This document shows positions 28,393 through 36,745 of a stretch of DNA of 64,000 nt, piece by piece; the stretch's first letter is position 1, and each line of letters opens with the position of its first letter. The stretch is from assembly GCF_032918005.1 (NCBI RefSeq), contig NZ_CP136628.1, forward strand, positions 4,945,501-5,009,500, read 5' to 3'. A program made the position numbers and the translations under genes. The notes below the pieces were generated by a model. It made no database searches. It worked only from the letters and a program-made list of their open reading frames with translations, and had not been told where the DNA came from. This stretch comes from Bradyrhizobium sp. NDS-1 (lineage in GTDB: Bacteria > Pseudomonadota > Alphaproteobacteria > Rhizobiales > Xanthobacteraceae).

Positions 28393-29385
28393 TTACGCCG
28401 CCTCGGCCGGCGCACGCGCACCGACGCGCGCGATCGCATCGCGTAGCACCTCGAGGCCCGCGCCCGGCTTCACGCCCTGCTCGGCGAGATGGCGGCGGAA
28501 GGCCCTTGCGCCGGGCACGGCATGGAATGCGCCGACGAAATGCCGTGTGATCGCATGCAGCCGCGTGCCGCGCGCGAGGTGCAGCTCGATATAGGGCATC
28601 ATCGCCGCGAGCGCGTCCTGCATGGATCCATGCGGGGGCGCCTCGCCGAAGATATCGGAATCGACAGCGAGCAGCCGCCACGGCTCCTGATAGGCGGCGC
28701 GGCCGAGCATCACGCCATCGACATGTTCGAGATGCGCCTTCGCCTCATCGATACCGGGAATGCCCCCATTGATGATCACGGGCACGCCGGGCATGGCACG
28801 CTTGAGGCGATAGACACGCTCATAGTCGAGCGGCGGGATGTCGCGGTTCTCCTTTGGAGACAAACCGTTGAGCCAAGCCTTGCGGGCATGCACGATCAGA
28901 GCGTCGCAGCCGGAAGCGACCACGGCGCGCGCAAGCGCATCAAGCGCAACCTCCGGATCCTGATCGTCAATGCCGATACGGCACTTCACCGTGACGGGAA
29001 CGGCGACTGCGCGCTTCATGGCTTCCACGCACCTCGCCACCAGCTCCGGTTCCGCCATGAGGCAGGCGCCAAAACGACCATCCTTCACGCGATCGGACGG
29101 GCAACCGACGTTGAGATTGATCTCGTCATAGCCGAACGCCTCGCCGATCGCCGCCGCCTGCGCGAGCTCCCGCGGATCCGAGCCACCAAGTTGAAGCGCG
29201 ACCGGATGCTCGATCGCGTCGAACCCGAGCAGCCGCGCCCGGTCGCCATGAATGATGGCGCCGGTCGTCAGCATCTCGGTGTAAAGCAGCGCCCGCCGCG
29301 TCAGGTGACGATGGAACACCCGGCAGTGCCGGTCAGTCCAATCCATCATGGGTGCCACAGAAAAGCGATAGTGTTGCGATTCCAA
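28393..29385 (-). CDS. dusA: tRNA-dihydrouridine(20/20a) synthase DusA
   Basis: This FMN enzyme reduces uridine 20/20a in the D-loop of tRNAs. The N-terminal motif SVAPMMDWTDRHCR near residue 9 is the FMN-binding start of the TIM barrel. The catalytic Cys108 is in GRFGACLM, preceded by NVGCPSDRVKDG. The tRNA-binding helical domain (about 245-325) has HAITRHFVGAFH. At 330 aa it is intact. Its 5' end is a known target of a family of phage-like integrases; here a decayed integrase gene lies immediately upstream, at 29519. Confidence 0.94.
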   Translation of the reverse strand: MESQHYRFSVAPMMDWTDRHCRVFHRHLTRRALLYTEMLTTGAIIHGDRARLLGFDAIEHPVALQLGGSDPRELAQAAAIGEAFGYDEINLNVGCPSDRVKDGRFGACLMAEPELVARCVEAMKRAVAVPVTVKCRIGIDDQDPEVALDALARAVVASGCDALIVHARKAWLNGLSPKENRDIPPLDYERVYRLKRAMPGVPVIINGGIPGIDEAKAHLEHVDGVMLGRAAYQEPWRLLAVDSDIFGEAPPHGSMQDALAAMMPYIELHLARGTRLHAITRHFVGAFHAVPGARAFRRHLAEQGVKPGAGLEVLRDAIARVGARAPAEAA

Positions 29386-29423
29386 TGATTTACCTTACAC
29401 TCTCAATGGGATGAAGCACGAAC

Positions 29424-29517
29424 GTGTGCACTCCAAACTAGCCGAAACTGCACACGTTTGTACCCGTTTTGACCTCTCGGTGCACACATAGTGCACACGA
29501 AAGCCGGAGTGCACACG
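29424..29517. repeat. cluster of GTGCACAC repeats beside the dusA junction
   Basis: GTGCACAC occurs at 29480-29487, 29491-29498 and 29510-29517, and its reverse complement GTGTGCAC at 29424-29431. A TGCACACG also lies near 29449. The cluster sits between dusA and the integrase remnant, where arm-type integrase sites are found in integrated elements. Confidence 0.5.
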
Positions 29518-29518
29518 C

Positions 29519-30447
29519 GTGGCGACCTTCACTCAATTGGCATCCGGAAACTGGCGCGTCCAAGTCCGCCGCAAGACACGTTATGTGGCTGAGACCTTCC
29601 GACGGCGCAAGGACGGCGAAGAATGGGCGCTCGAAATGGAGCGCAACATTGACCGCAACGGATCGTCCAAGCCGCGCGTGACCCGGAACGTTCACACGTT
29701 TGCGATCTGGTTGACCTGCACGACGACGACATGCGCGAAGTCGGCAAGCCCCCTCGCCGATCAAAAGCTGCTGTGATGACCTCGCTGAAAACTGAGCTCG
29801 GCAGTGTAAAGCTGACCGCGCTCAATCGAGAGCGGTTGATCGAGTTCGGAAGAAAGCGCGCCAAGCAAGGCGCCGGCCCCGCGACGTTGGCGATCGACAT
29901 GTCCTTCATCCGCACAATCATAACGCACGCCGCCGCCGTGCACGGTATTGAGGTCTCAGCCGAAGAAACACGCCTCGCACGTGTCGCGTTAACTCACCTC
30001 AATCTGGTCGGAAAGAGCAAAGAGCGCGACCGACGGCCCACGCAAGATGAACTCGAAGAACTCATCGAATACTTCGAGACAAATCGTCGGCAATTCATAC
30101 CGATGGGGCGGATCGTGAGATTTGCCGTCGCAACGACATTGCGCCAGGAAGAGATCTGCAAACCCGAGTGGCCGCTGGTTGACATGAAAAAACGACTGGT
30201 GGTTATTCAGGACAGAAAGGACCCGAGGAATAAGGATGGAAACGACCAGAAAGTGCCTTTGCTCAACCTACCTAATGGGCTATGATGCGTGGGAGGTCGT
30301 GCTACAGCAGCGAATTGTGACGCGAGGCTACGGGCGGGTCTTTCCCCATAACCATAGGTCCGTAAGTGCCGGGCATGCGATGAACTCAAGATCGAAGACT
30401 TGCACTTCCACGATGCGTCACGAGGAACGAGCCGTCTGTTCGAAGCG
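29519..30447 (+). pseudogene. decayed tyrosine-recombinase integrase
   Basis: The remains read in several frames. From GTG 29519 the N-terminal part is intact (MATFTQLASGNWRVQVRRK, a typical N-terminal arm-binding segment). Near 29702 one base is missing, and the frame continues as DLVDLHDDDMREVGKPP up to 30285, including a core-binding domain and the first catalytic Arg in ATTLRQEEI. Beyond that, further indels interrupt recognisable pieces: GYDAWEVVLQQR, CDELKIEDLHFHD, RHE, then TSRLFEA, which mark the second catalytic box. The final Tyr is absent. It belongs by position to the integrases that target dusA. The element is therefore fixed and cannot excise by its own enzyme. Confidence 0.85.
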
Positions 30448-31126
30448 AGGCGCGTCCTCGCATCTGAAAGCCGTGGGGATCGTCGACCTTGCCGCGCATC
30501 CCGGATCTGAAGCTCCGTAACTGTTTGATGAGATATTCTGAGTGCTGCCCCGTCAAATTTGGTGCGAACATCTCGTCGCGGCCTTGAGCTCCATTGCCAT
30601 GACAGCCGGCGCAGGTCGTAAAGAAAGCCCTGCCTCGCTGTGCGTCAGCCGCCATGAACGCTTCTAGTACCGTACCGCTGTCGATGTATTCCTCGAAACG
30701 GACGATCTTTCCGTTCGCCACCTTCCAGAGATGGAGATTATTCACAACGTAGTGCTCTCCCGTCTCCTTGACCGTACTTTCCTCGGTGCCCGGCACCGCC
30801 ACCTGATCTCCCGACGCGATGAACTCACGTTGACTAGCCCCGGGTTCGGTGAGAGTGTCATCGACCTTCACGAAGAAGTCCGCGACCCCATCCGGTCCCT
30901 TGCGCACCCCTGCAAACGGAAGCGCATACTCCGGACCATAATAGGTCCACGTCGCATCGGGCGCGATGAGGCTCTTGATCTTTTCCATATCGCCGACATC
31001 AAAGGCCGCGTAGAGCGCCTTGACGACTGCCACGGGACTGTCCTGATCTTCGGATTTGGCGACCGTCGCCCACCCAGCTAGCATTGCGAAGACAAGCATC
31101 GCTCCGATTCGGAAGGGCGCACGCAT
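30386..31126 (-). CDS. SnoaL-like domain fused to a c-type cytochrome, ends altered
   Basis: A Sec signal peptide (about 1-25) leads to a SnoaL-like cone-barrel domain (about 28-150), then a cytochrome c domain with the heme site CAGCH at 172-176 and the likely axial Met222 in HGFQMR. After Met222 the sequence (RASLRTDGS) reads antisense through the integrase remnant, so the last helix of the cytochrome is lost. At the 5' end the first codons overlap an SDR fragment on the opposite strand; the natural start may be ATG 31099. The fusion is rare. The protein may no longer fold correctly, so this may be a pseudogene. If functional it would act in the periplasm. Confidence 0.6.
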   Translation of the reverse strand: MRAPFRIGAMLVFAMLAGWATVAKSEDQDSPVAVVKALYAAFDVGDMEKIKSLIAPDATWTYYGPEYALPFAGVRKGPDGVADFFVKVDDTLTEPGASQREFIASGDQVAVPGTEESTVKETGEHYVVNNLHLWKVANGKIVRFEEYIDSGTVLEAFMAADAQRGRAFFTTCAGCHGNGAQGRDEMFAPNLTGQHSEYLIKQLRSFRSGMRGKVDDPHGFQMRGRASLRTDGSFLVTHRGSASLRS

Positions 31127-31285
31127 CGCGCTAGGCGATATCGATCCGGCCGCGGTTGACCGTACGGCAGAAGCAATCAGGCGCGGTGGTCACACCGCCC
31201 TCGCCTTGGTCTGGGATTTTGCCGATCTCTTGGTCACTGAAGCGCGTGTCGGCAGATCGAGGCTGAACTCGGCCAAGTCGACATC
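31108..31285 (+). pseudogene. short-chain dehydrogenase fragment
   Basis: The translated plus strand gives GARIALGDIDPAAVDRTAEA, which matches the second strand and helix of SDR enzymes, followed after a frameshift by IEAELGQVDIL, the SDR pattern ahead of the NAG motif. The glycine-rich start and the catalytic Tyr-Lys are missing. It is gene debris about 180 bp long. Confidence 0.5.
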
Positions 31286-31415
31286 CTCCTCGCGCCGAAG
31301 CCGGTCGAGCAGCTGCAGCACGACGGCCTGCACCGAGAAATCCAGCGCGCAATAGGCTCATCGAGCGCCAGCAAACGCGGCCTGCACGCAATAGCGCGGG
31401 CAATGCCGATACGTG
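31270..31415 (-). pseudogene. ABC transporter ATPase fragment
   Basis: On the minus strand RIGIARAIACRPRLLALDEP gives the segment from the signature helix to Walker B, and after a frameshift ALDFSVQAVVLQLLDRL, the D-loop region of oligopeptide/dipeptide transporter ATPases. Nothing of Walker A remains. It abuts the SDR fragment. Confidence 0.55.
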
Positions 31416-31846
31416 CGCGGCAGATCGCTTCGACTTCTCCGCTGATGGGTGAGACTCATCTGGCTCTCCCAAATCCGAATCTCGACCAATATTTGATTCT
31501 CATGCTCCAACAGCCGCGACCAACTGACTTAGTAGAAGTAACGTCTGCTGCGCGTCAAACCGGCCTTTAGATCCCGCCCACACGAAGGTGCGATCTAACC
31601 TGCAAAACGGATGTCACCATTCAGAGGGGCTCTTCTGGTTCATGCCGGCGGAGGTCCTGCCGAGCGGCAGGCTTAGCCGGAGGCACTGGATCTCCGCCGG
31701 GCGGTTGTCGGCCTGCGCATGCTCACCATTGCTGGGGAACCATATGTGTGTTGGCCGGTTGGCTTGCTGTTGAGCTGACGCTCAGGAGAGCAGTTCGACA
31801 AACCGGCATGTGTTCTAGAGCCGGGGCATCCGTCGGGGGCGATCCC
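31416..31846. other. region without a gene
   Basis: About 430 bp with no supportable coding sequence. It lies between gene debris and a Crp/Fnr regulator and should hold that gene's promoter. Short open frames show no known motif. Confidence 0.35.
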
Positions 31847-32632
31847 ATGATGGACCACACCACCAGAGTAGGCAATCGCTTGCTAGCAACGTTGCCGCCA
31901 GCAGATTTTTCTTTGCTGGCGCCTCATCTGCGGAAAGTCAAAATCGAACGCGATTCCGTGCTGATCCGATCGGGCGATCGGATCGAACATATTCTCTTTC
32001 CCTTGAGCGGCGCGATCGCCGCTATCGTGGAGCTGCCGAACGGGCAAACTGTTGCCGCAGCGATAATCGGCCATGAGGGGGCTGTGGGTCTGACGTCAGC
32101 GCTTGGAGCATCCCACTCGCCTGCGACGGCGATCGTTCGCCTGTCAGGGTCTGCGCTGCAGATCTCGCCGGTGCAGTTTCTGGCAGCGCAACATCGCAGC
32201 CCTTCAATCACATCCATGGTGCAGGTCTCCACGAGATCGTTGTTGACGCAGCTTCAGCACGTGGCGGCCTGCAATGCACTGCATTCTGTCGAAGCTCGCC
32301 TGGCGCGCTGGCTGCTTCACATTCACGATCGAGCGAATGGAAGCGATCTTCTCCCGCTGACCCAGGAAACATTGTCGGAATTGCTGGGCGTCCGCCGCAC
32401 CACAGTCACACATGTCGTGAGCACAATGCGCGCATCAAGAGCGCTGAAATCCAATCGGCGCGGCCAGCTCGAGATTGATCGACCGCGGCTCGAAGCGTTG
32501 GCATGCGAATGCTACAGAGTCATGAGCCGCGAGATCGATCGGATAGTTTCACAGGGCGCGCTCGGGCTAGCTCGCGGGGGGCGAGCGCGCGGCGACTTGC
32601 CTGCTAGCCGAAGAGCCGGGACAAGCTCTTAA
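31847..32632 (+). CDS. Crp/Fnr-family transcriptional regulator
   Basis: This cytoplasmic DNA-binding protein has 261 aa. An N-terminal cyclic-nucleotide-binding-like beta-barrel (about 15-125) is followed by a dimer helix and a C-terminal winged helix-turn-helix with LSELLGVRRTTVTHVVSTM near residue 180. There are no N-terminal cysteines for an iron-sulfur cluster, so it is not an oxygen-sensing FNR, and the cAMP phosphate-binding motif is not intact. This type, with the phrase HEGAVGL near residue 78, is frequent in Bradyrhizobium. The ATG at 31847 follows GGGGG; ATG 31850 is equally possible. The C-terminal 25 residues are Arg/Gly-rich and not family-like. Confidence 0.85.
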   Translation: MMDHTTRVGNRLLATLPPADFSLLAPHLRKVKIERDSVLIRSGDRIEHILFPLSGAIAAIVELPNGQTVAAAIIGHEGAVGLTSALGASHSPATAIVRLSGSALQISPVQFLAAQHRSPSITSMVQVSTRSLLTQLQHVAACNALHSVEARLARWLLHIHDRANGSDLLPLTQETLSELLGVRRTTVTHVVSTMRASRALKSNRRGQLEIDRPRLEALACECYRVMSREIDRIVSQGALGLARGGRARGDLPASRRAGTSS

Positions 32633-32820
32633 AGCCCGTTTGCTTTCGCGAACGAAACGTGCGCACCTTTGCAGTTCCGCAAAACCTGCGCGAGACCCCG
32701 TCGTGACAATCGCCCAGTCCTGCGCGCGGAAGCGAGCTCAAGAACTTTGCAGCTTTGGGGCTGGCTCCCGGCCGAAGCCAACTAGAGACATCCCTCATTT
32801 CATCCTCCCTGCGGTGCTCG

Positions 32821-33063
32821 TTACACCGGACCTATTGGGACCAAGGAGCGCAGGCACGAGCTTTGCCTCTGCGAAGCCAGAACGGCCGCTCGCGGTCCGA
32901 AATGGGCTAAGGGACCTGCCGCCTTGCGCAGCTCGCGCTGACGACTTTCCTCTCGACCTACCCGCTCTCTGAGCTTCTCAAGCTCGGCGAGTTGGGAGAC
33001 AAGCGCTTCGAGACGCTCTCGAAGGAGAGCCCCGGGATCGCCGGCTTGAAAGTGGCTATTCAT
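32821..33063 (-). CDS. small coiled-coil protein (80 aa)
   Basis: ATG 33063 is preceded by a strong AGGAGG site. Residues about 12-45 (LLRERLEALVSQLAELEKLR and after) have a heptad pattern that suits a coiled coil. The tail is basic and unremarkable. No family recognised. The strong ribosome-binding site is the main reason to call it. The frame stays open upstream of this ATG. Confidence 0.45.
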   Translation of the reverse strand: MNSHFQAGDPGALLRERLEALVSQLAELEKLRERVGREESRQRELRKAAGPLAHFGPRAAVLASQRQSSCLRSLVPIGPV

Positions 33064-33309
33064 GACGCGCCTCCTGATCGACGTTCTTGGGAAGAAGTCG
33101 CCCAACTTCGAGAGTCGGGAAAATTATGCAATTCCAGGACACCCGCACTAACATTTGGCAAGTTGCGTTCGCAAAAGAGCTGCGGCGGTGCGTCAAGAGG
33201 CCGCTCGGCTGTTTAGATCTGCTTTCGGCCAGTGTTCAGCGCGCCGGAGCAAAGGGCCCAGCCTTGCCTAGCCGTATAGCGCCCACAGCCTCGCCGGGCT
33301 GAGAGGCTC

Positions 33310-33876
33310 CTACCGGCCGGTCTCGGTCGCACTGGAAATGCGAGTATTAGCTCCGGGGCAATCGGCCTTTCGCTTGTCCTCGTTCTCTTCTGCGCAATCG
33401 ACCCCACCATTTGCGCTTGGAATTCCAGAGCTGCCGCCGGTTGCGAAGGGCCCTTTGGCATTGCCTCCGCCAGGACCGGACCCGCTGCTACCCCCGGATC
33501 CGCCGCCGGATGTCCCTCCGGCACGAGAAGATCCGGCAGGACGACCGCCAGGTGATCCCCCACCCCCTGATGATCCGCCGCTGGAGCTCGCCGGCCCGGT
33601 CGCGGACGACCGATCATTGTCGAAGAACGATTGACTGCTGTCGCTATGCCTCGCCGCGTGCAGACCGCCCGAACGTGCAATGGCTTTTGAGGTCAGGGAG
33701 GTGGACAGAAGCAGCGTCATAACAGGGGGCGTCACGGTTGCAAATCTTCCGCAGGTTTTCAAAAACGCCCGCCGATCATCGTTTTCGTTGCCGTCTCGGG
33801 TCACGACGCCGGCAAGGTGCGCTGAGGAATCGGGCAGAACGGCGGAAAGTGCCGGCGTTACGGCCGGGACACGCAC
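33310..33876 (-). CDS. Gly-rich protein with a twin-arginine-like leader
   Basis: I do not know a function. GTG 33876 has GGAGG nine bases upstream, giving 188 aa. Residues about 36-72 contain DDRRAFLKTCGRF followed by VTPPVMTLLLSTSLTSKAIA, which looks like a Tat signal peptide with a cleavage site near AIA-RSGG. The mature part is almost only Gly, Ser, Pro and Ala at about 85-150, ending in a polar tail with two cysteines. The leader is nearly the same as in the 73-residue protein at 36153-36374, so these are paralogues with different tails. The low-complexity tail suggests an extracellular or cell-envelope role. A LuxR-type regulator gene lies next to it. Confidence 0.6.
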   Translation of the reverse strand: MRVPAVTPALSAVLPDSSAHLAGVVTRDGNENDDRRAFLKTCGRFATVTPPVMTLLLSTSLTSKAIARSGGLHAARHSDSSQSFFDNDRSSATGPASSSGGSSGGGGSPGGRPAGSSRAGGTSGGGSGGSSGSGPGGGNAKGPFATGGSSGIPSANGGVDCAEENEDKRKADCPGANTRISSATETGR

Positions 33877-33958
33877 GTTCAGCAACCTCCATTAGGACAA
33901 GAAAATTAGTGGTTGAGAGTTAATTTAATATATAATAATGTTTTAAATCGGACGCTCC

Positions 33959-34090
33959 GGCTACCTGGCGAGTTGGCGTCCGCTTCACAACAACCAGGTC
34001 GCGATCAAGATTGGCGGATCGCCCTTTCGAACGTTGGCCGAGGCCGAAGGGGCCTGCCGCGACATGATTGAGCATCTGGCCCCGGGATAG
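33959..34090 (+). pseudogene. gene fragment
   Basis: A plus-strand frame of 43 codons (SWRPLHNNQVAIKIGGSPFR to a TAG) has coding-like composition and an amphipathic end (AEAEGACRDMIEHL). It has no start codon: a TAA lies just upstream. It looks like the C-terminal end of a small protein whose 5' part was lost. No family recognised. Confidence 0.3.
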
Positions 34091-34132
34091 ACCGGCCCAC
34101 ACGCACACTCCCGAAGGCGCCAGACGTACCCG

Positions 34133-34822
34133 TCAATTCGCGCTGGCCGGATTCTGACGCAACAGATCAAGGGAATCCAGCTCACCCGGCGCTGCATGCA
34201 GTTCGCTTCGCGAAATCGCCAAAGCCGCGAGAACCGTACGATTGCTGATATCCAGCTTCTGGAAGATATGATGAAGGTGGACCTTGATCGTGCCGTCGGA
34301 AAGATTCAACCGACGCCCAATCTCCTTGTTCGATAGCCCCTCCGATACGAGCCGCATGATCTGCCGCTCCCGGTCAGTTAGTTGTGTCAGGGGCTTCACA
34401 CCGGCCCGGGGGTCATCGCTGACCGGCCCAGTGCTCGGCGAGGCCGCCGCTTGGCCTTGGGCTGTTTTCCGCAGGGTTGCGACCAGCATCTCGACGTCCG
34501 AATCCTTCGAGAGGACGATGCAGGGGCCATCCAAGGCCAGCCTTTGCAACTCACTGTCGCCCATAATACCGGTGAAGAAGATTATCGGAGCACGTGGGTC
34601 GACCTCGTTTGCAGGGGCGAGGATCTGCCGTCGATTGAAGTCGGGCAGTGCAGCATCGACAAGCGCGACGTCCGGCGTAAGAAATCGAATTGCCTCGATA
34701 CAGCTTGCGCCATTGCTGCAAGAAGCAACGACCGCAAAATCATGCTGCGCCGCAAGAACGCTCCTGATCCCTTGCAAGACGATCGGGTGTCGATCAGCGA
34801 TGACAATTCTGATACGGCGCAT
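34133..34822 (-). CDS. NarL/LuxR-type response regulator
   Basis: This 229-residue protein has a receiver domain (1-120) and a LuxR-type helix-turn-helix (about 155-215) with LTDRERQIMRLVSEGLSNKE. The start ATG 34822 has AAGGGA nearby. The phosphoacceptor Asp is in ALVDAALPD near residue 52, and the conserved Lys is in VLSKDSD. The acidic pair at the N-terminus is changed: IADRHP has Arg where Asp is usual, which should weaken Mg binding. No kinase gene is adjacent. It may act with atypical or no phosphorylation. The neighbours are small secreted-protein genes. Confidence 0.85.
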   Translation of the reverse strand: MRRIRIVIADRHPIVLQGIRSVLAAQHDFAVVASCSNGASCIEAIRFLTPDVALVDAALPDFNRRQILAPANEVDPRAPIIFFTGIMGDSELQRLALDGPCIVLSKDSDVEMLVATLRKTAQGQAAASPSTGPVSDDPRAGVKPLTQLTDRERQIMRLVSEGLSNKEIGRRLNLSDGTIKVHLHHIFQKLDISNRTVLAALAISRSELHAAPGELDSLDLLRQNPASAN

Positions 34823-35460
34823 GCTTCCCTTGCCTGTTGCTATCAACCCCGCTTGCGGCCGCTTAATCCGACCCTCCTTTTGAGACGCGCGAGATATAAC
34901 CGTTAAGCTCCGTCATAACGTCGCAGGATCTCAGGCCTGAGACAGCACCGGGCGGCAACGCTTGATGGCCACGCTACCGTAGCTCGCTCAGAGAATGAGT
35001 GCAGCACCGTAACAATGCGGTGCTCGACGCAAAACTTAAAACCGCGAATTCTTCGAGGATAGTGACTTTTCGTCTGCAATTTTTGATAGCCGCGATCTTA
35101 CAATTCACTCCAAGGATGTCATTAAGCTACTGTTCGGAGCATTACTATTATGGTCAACATCCAACTAACTTGGCTAGAGCCGGATATTACCAACGATATA
35201 TAGGGACATTCACGATTCAAATCTAACATTCGACGAAGTTTCACTGAGCGAGGGCCGTTCATGAAGGCCCCCCGCGGAAAGAGAGGTGAAAACGTATTAC
35301 TATTCATCAATGCAACGACTGGGAATCAAGGACAGACCAAGGCTGCGGTTGATCGCAGCCCGTGTAGTACCAATGAAGTGCCGCGCTTGAAGCTGAATTT
35401 CGTCATGTCAGCAATTTCAATGAAAAGCACGGTCGTCGTTGGCCATGAGTAGGTGGTCAC
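34823..35460. other. AT-rich region without a clear gene
   Basis: About 640 bp of lower GC content than the core. A 63-codon frame from ATG 35261 has GAGGG six bases upstream but no recognisable sequence. The drop in GC, with H-NS-like and Tat-leader genes next to it, suggests foreign DNA. Confidence 0.35.
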
Positions 35461-35646
35461 ATGTATTCTTCGGCAGTTTTGCGTCAAACACATAAGGCCC
35501 TTATCGTTCAATTCACCGAATTGCAGAACTTACGTAATCGCGTGTTGAAAGCTGAGCAGCGATTGCTTGAGCCCAAGCGACGAGCCTCCGGACGGAGGGT
35601 GCTTGGGAAGCGACCGCGCCGTCGGGGACGCAGTCTCAACCGCTAG
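35461..35646 (+). CDS. small basic protein (61 aa)
   Basis: ATG 35461 follows AGGTGG. The first 40 residues (FTELQNLRNRVLKAEQRLL) form a possible helix or short coiled coil. The tail is very basic (GRRVLGKRPRRRGRS), so it may bind nucleic acid. No family recognised. It lies 118 bp before the H-NS-like gene on the same strand. Confidence 0.35.
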   Translation: MYSSAVLRQTHKALIVQFTELQNLRNRVLKAEQRLLEPKRRASGRRVLGKRPRRRGRSLNR

Positions 35647-35764
35647 CACCAAGTACTGCGCTGCACACGAGCGTCAGCGCGGGCGCGGATCGCGCTTGCC
35701 CAACCCTGGTATGACCTGATAATCCCCCTCCGCTTCGATTCGAAAGTAGCTGGGGACGGCTTCC

Positions 35765-36109
35765 ATGGAGAAGGGTGACTGGGCCAACTTGGCCACAGCG
35801 GAGCTGTGGCGGCTTTACGATGAGGTCACGACCCTTCTCAGTCGCAGGATGACCGCGGAAAAGGCCAAGCTCGAAGAGCGGCTGCGCAAGATTGAGGGGA
35901 CCGCCGCTTCGTCCCCAAACCGGGAACGTCAGCGCCGCCCCTACCCCCCGGTGCTACCGAAATATCAGAACCCGAAGAACCCGTCAGAAACCTGGTCCGG
36001 TCGCGGCAAGCAACCTCGATGGCTCAAAGCGCAGCTACGAGCTGGTAAGAAACTAAACGATCTCTTGATCGATCGCTCGTCCGCACAAAGGCGGCGCCGG
36101 ACCGGCTGA
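35765..36109 (+). CDS. H-NS-family nucleoid protein
   Basis: This is a 114-residue DNA-binding protein. The N-terminal half is a charged helix for oligomerisation (residues about 5-45, WANLATAELWRLYDEVTTLL). The C-terminal half has the H-NS DNA-binding core YQNPKNPSETWSGRGKQPRW near residue 67, then LKAQLRAGKKLNDLLI. H-NS proteins silence AT-rich foreign DNA, which matches the local composition. The N-terminus is shorter than in E. coli H-NS but like rhizobial HvrA-type proteins. Confidence 0.85.
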   Translation: MEKGDWANLATAELWRLYDEVTTLLSRRMTAEKAKLEERLRKIEGTAASSPNRERQRRPYPPVLPKYQNPKNPSETWSGRGKQPRWLKAQLRAGKKLNDLLIDRSSAQRRRRTG

Positions 36110-36152
36110 GCCTCTGACCGTCACGGGCACGCCGGTGTCAGGACCGGGGATT

Positions 36153-36374
36153 TTAGCGAGTACCATCCTCTTTGCCGTTGGGGGTGCCGTCGCCACCACC
36201 GTTGCCCTTACCATTATTGCCCTGCACAATCTTTCCGCCAGAGCTGGCAATGGCGGTTGAGGTCAAAGAGGTCGAAAGCAGCAAAGTCATCACGGGCGGA
36301 GTGACGGCGGCAAATTTTCCGCAGCTCCTCAAGAACTCACGTCGGTCGTCACGGTCGCTGTCGAATTGGCTCAT
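36153..36374 (-). CDS. short Gly-rich protein with a twin-arginine-like leader
   Basis: This 73-residue paralogue of the protein at 33310-33876 starts at ATG 36374, with AGGA eight bases upstream. The leader is DDRREFLRSCGKF then VTPPVMTLLLSTSLTSTAIA, almost identical to its paralogue, and the predicted mature part (SGGKIVQGNNGKGNGGGDG) is only about 30 residues, Gly/Asn/Lys-rich. Such a short mature peptide suggests a secreted peptide or a surface-bound one. The function is unknown. The genes lie 2.3 kb apart, on the same strand, with the LuxR-type regulator and H-NS-like gene between them. Confidence 0.65.
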   Translation of the reverse strand: MSQFDSDRDDRREFLRSCGKFAAVTPPVMTLLLSTSLTSTAIASSGGKIVQGNNGKGNGGGDGTPNGKEDGTR

Positions 36375-36745
36375 CGGCGCCATCCTGCGATTGTCGGACT
36401 TAAAAATAAGCGAATTCTAATGCGCCGCAAGTTAAATATGTTAATCTCCAGATATAAATTGCCAGCCTATCGGAAGCGACGCTGCCGTTGCGCACACGGC
36501 TGGAGGTGAATTCCTGGTCAAGTGCGGCCCGCAACGCCCCCGCAAGATGCGAGGGGCGACTTATACCATACGTGTTATACACACACGGCACGTTTGACTC
36601 TTTTAAATTAGAAACATTATAATTTTAATTCCTCAAATGAGGTGCATCACTCTTTGGCCGCCGCCTTTGTCGCAAACGAGCCTAGAGCAGCCACGGCACA
36701 TCCGCAAAAACGACCCCTACTCTCAACTGGCGAAGGAAGCAGTCC
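36375..36745. other. AT-rich intergenic region
   Basis: About 370 bp between the divergent Tat-leader gene and the gene at 36746. AT-rich from 36400 to 36640. It should hold both promoters. No other feature seen. Confidence 0.35.

Noticed and set aside
31844..31855. CCCATGATGGA match to the dusA 5' region as a possible second att site
   Set aside because: Only 11 bases match, and it is a start-codon context of the Crp/Fnr gene; too short to support an att site without the intact element.
33087..33302. Plus-strand 71-codon frame
   Set aside because: No ribosome-binding site and no recognisable sequence; it lies in the promoter region of the small minus-strand gene.
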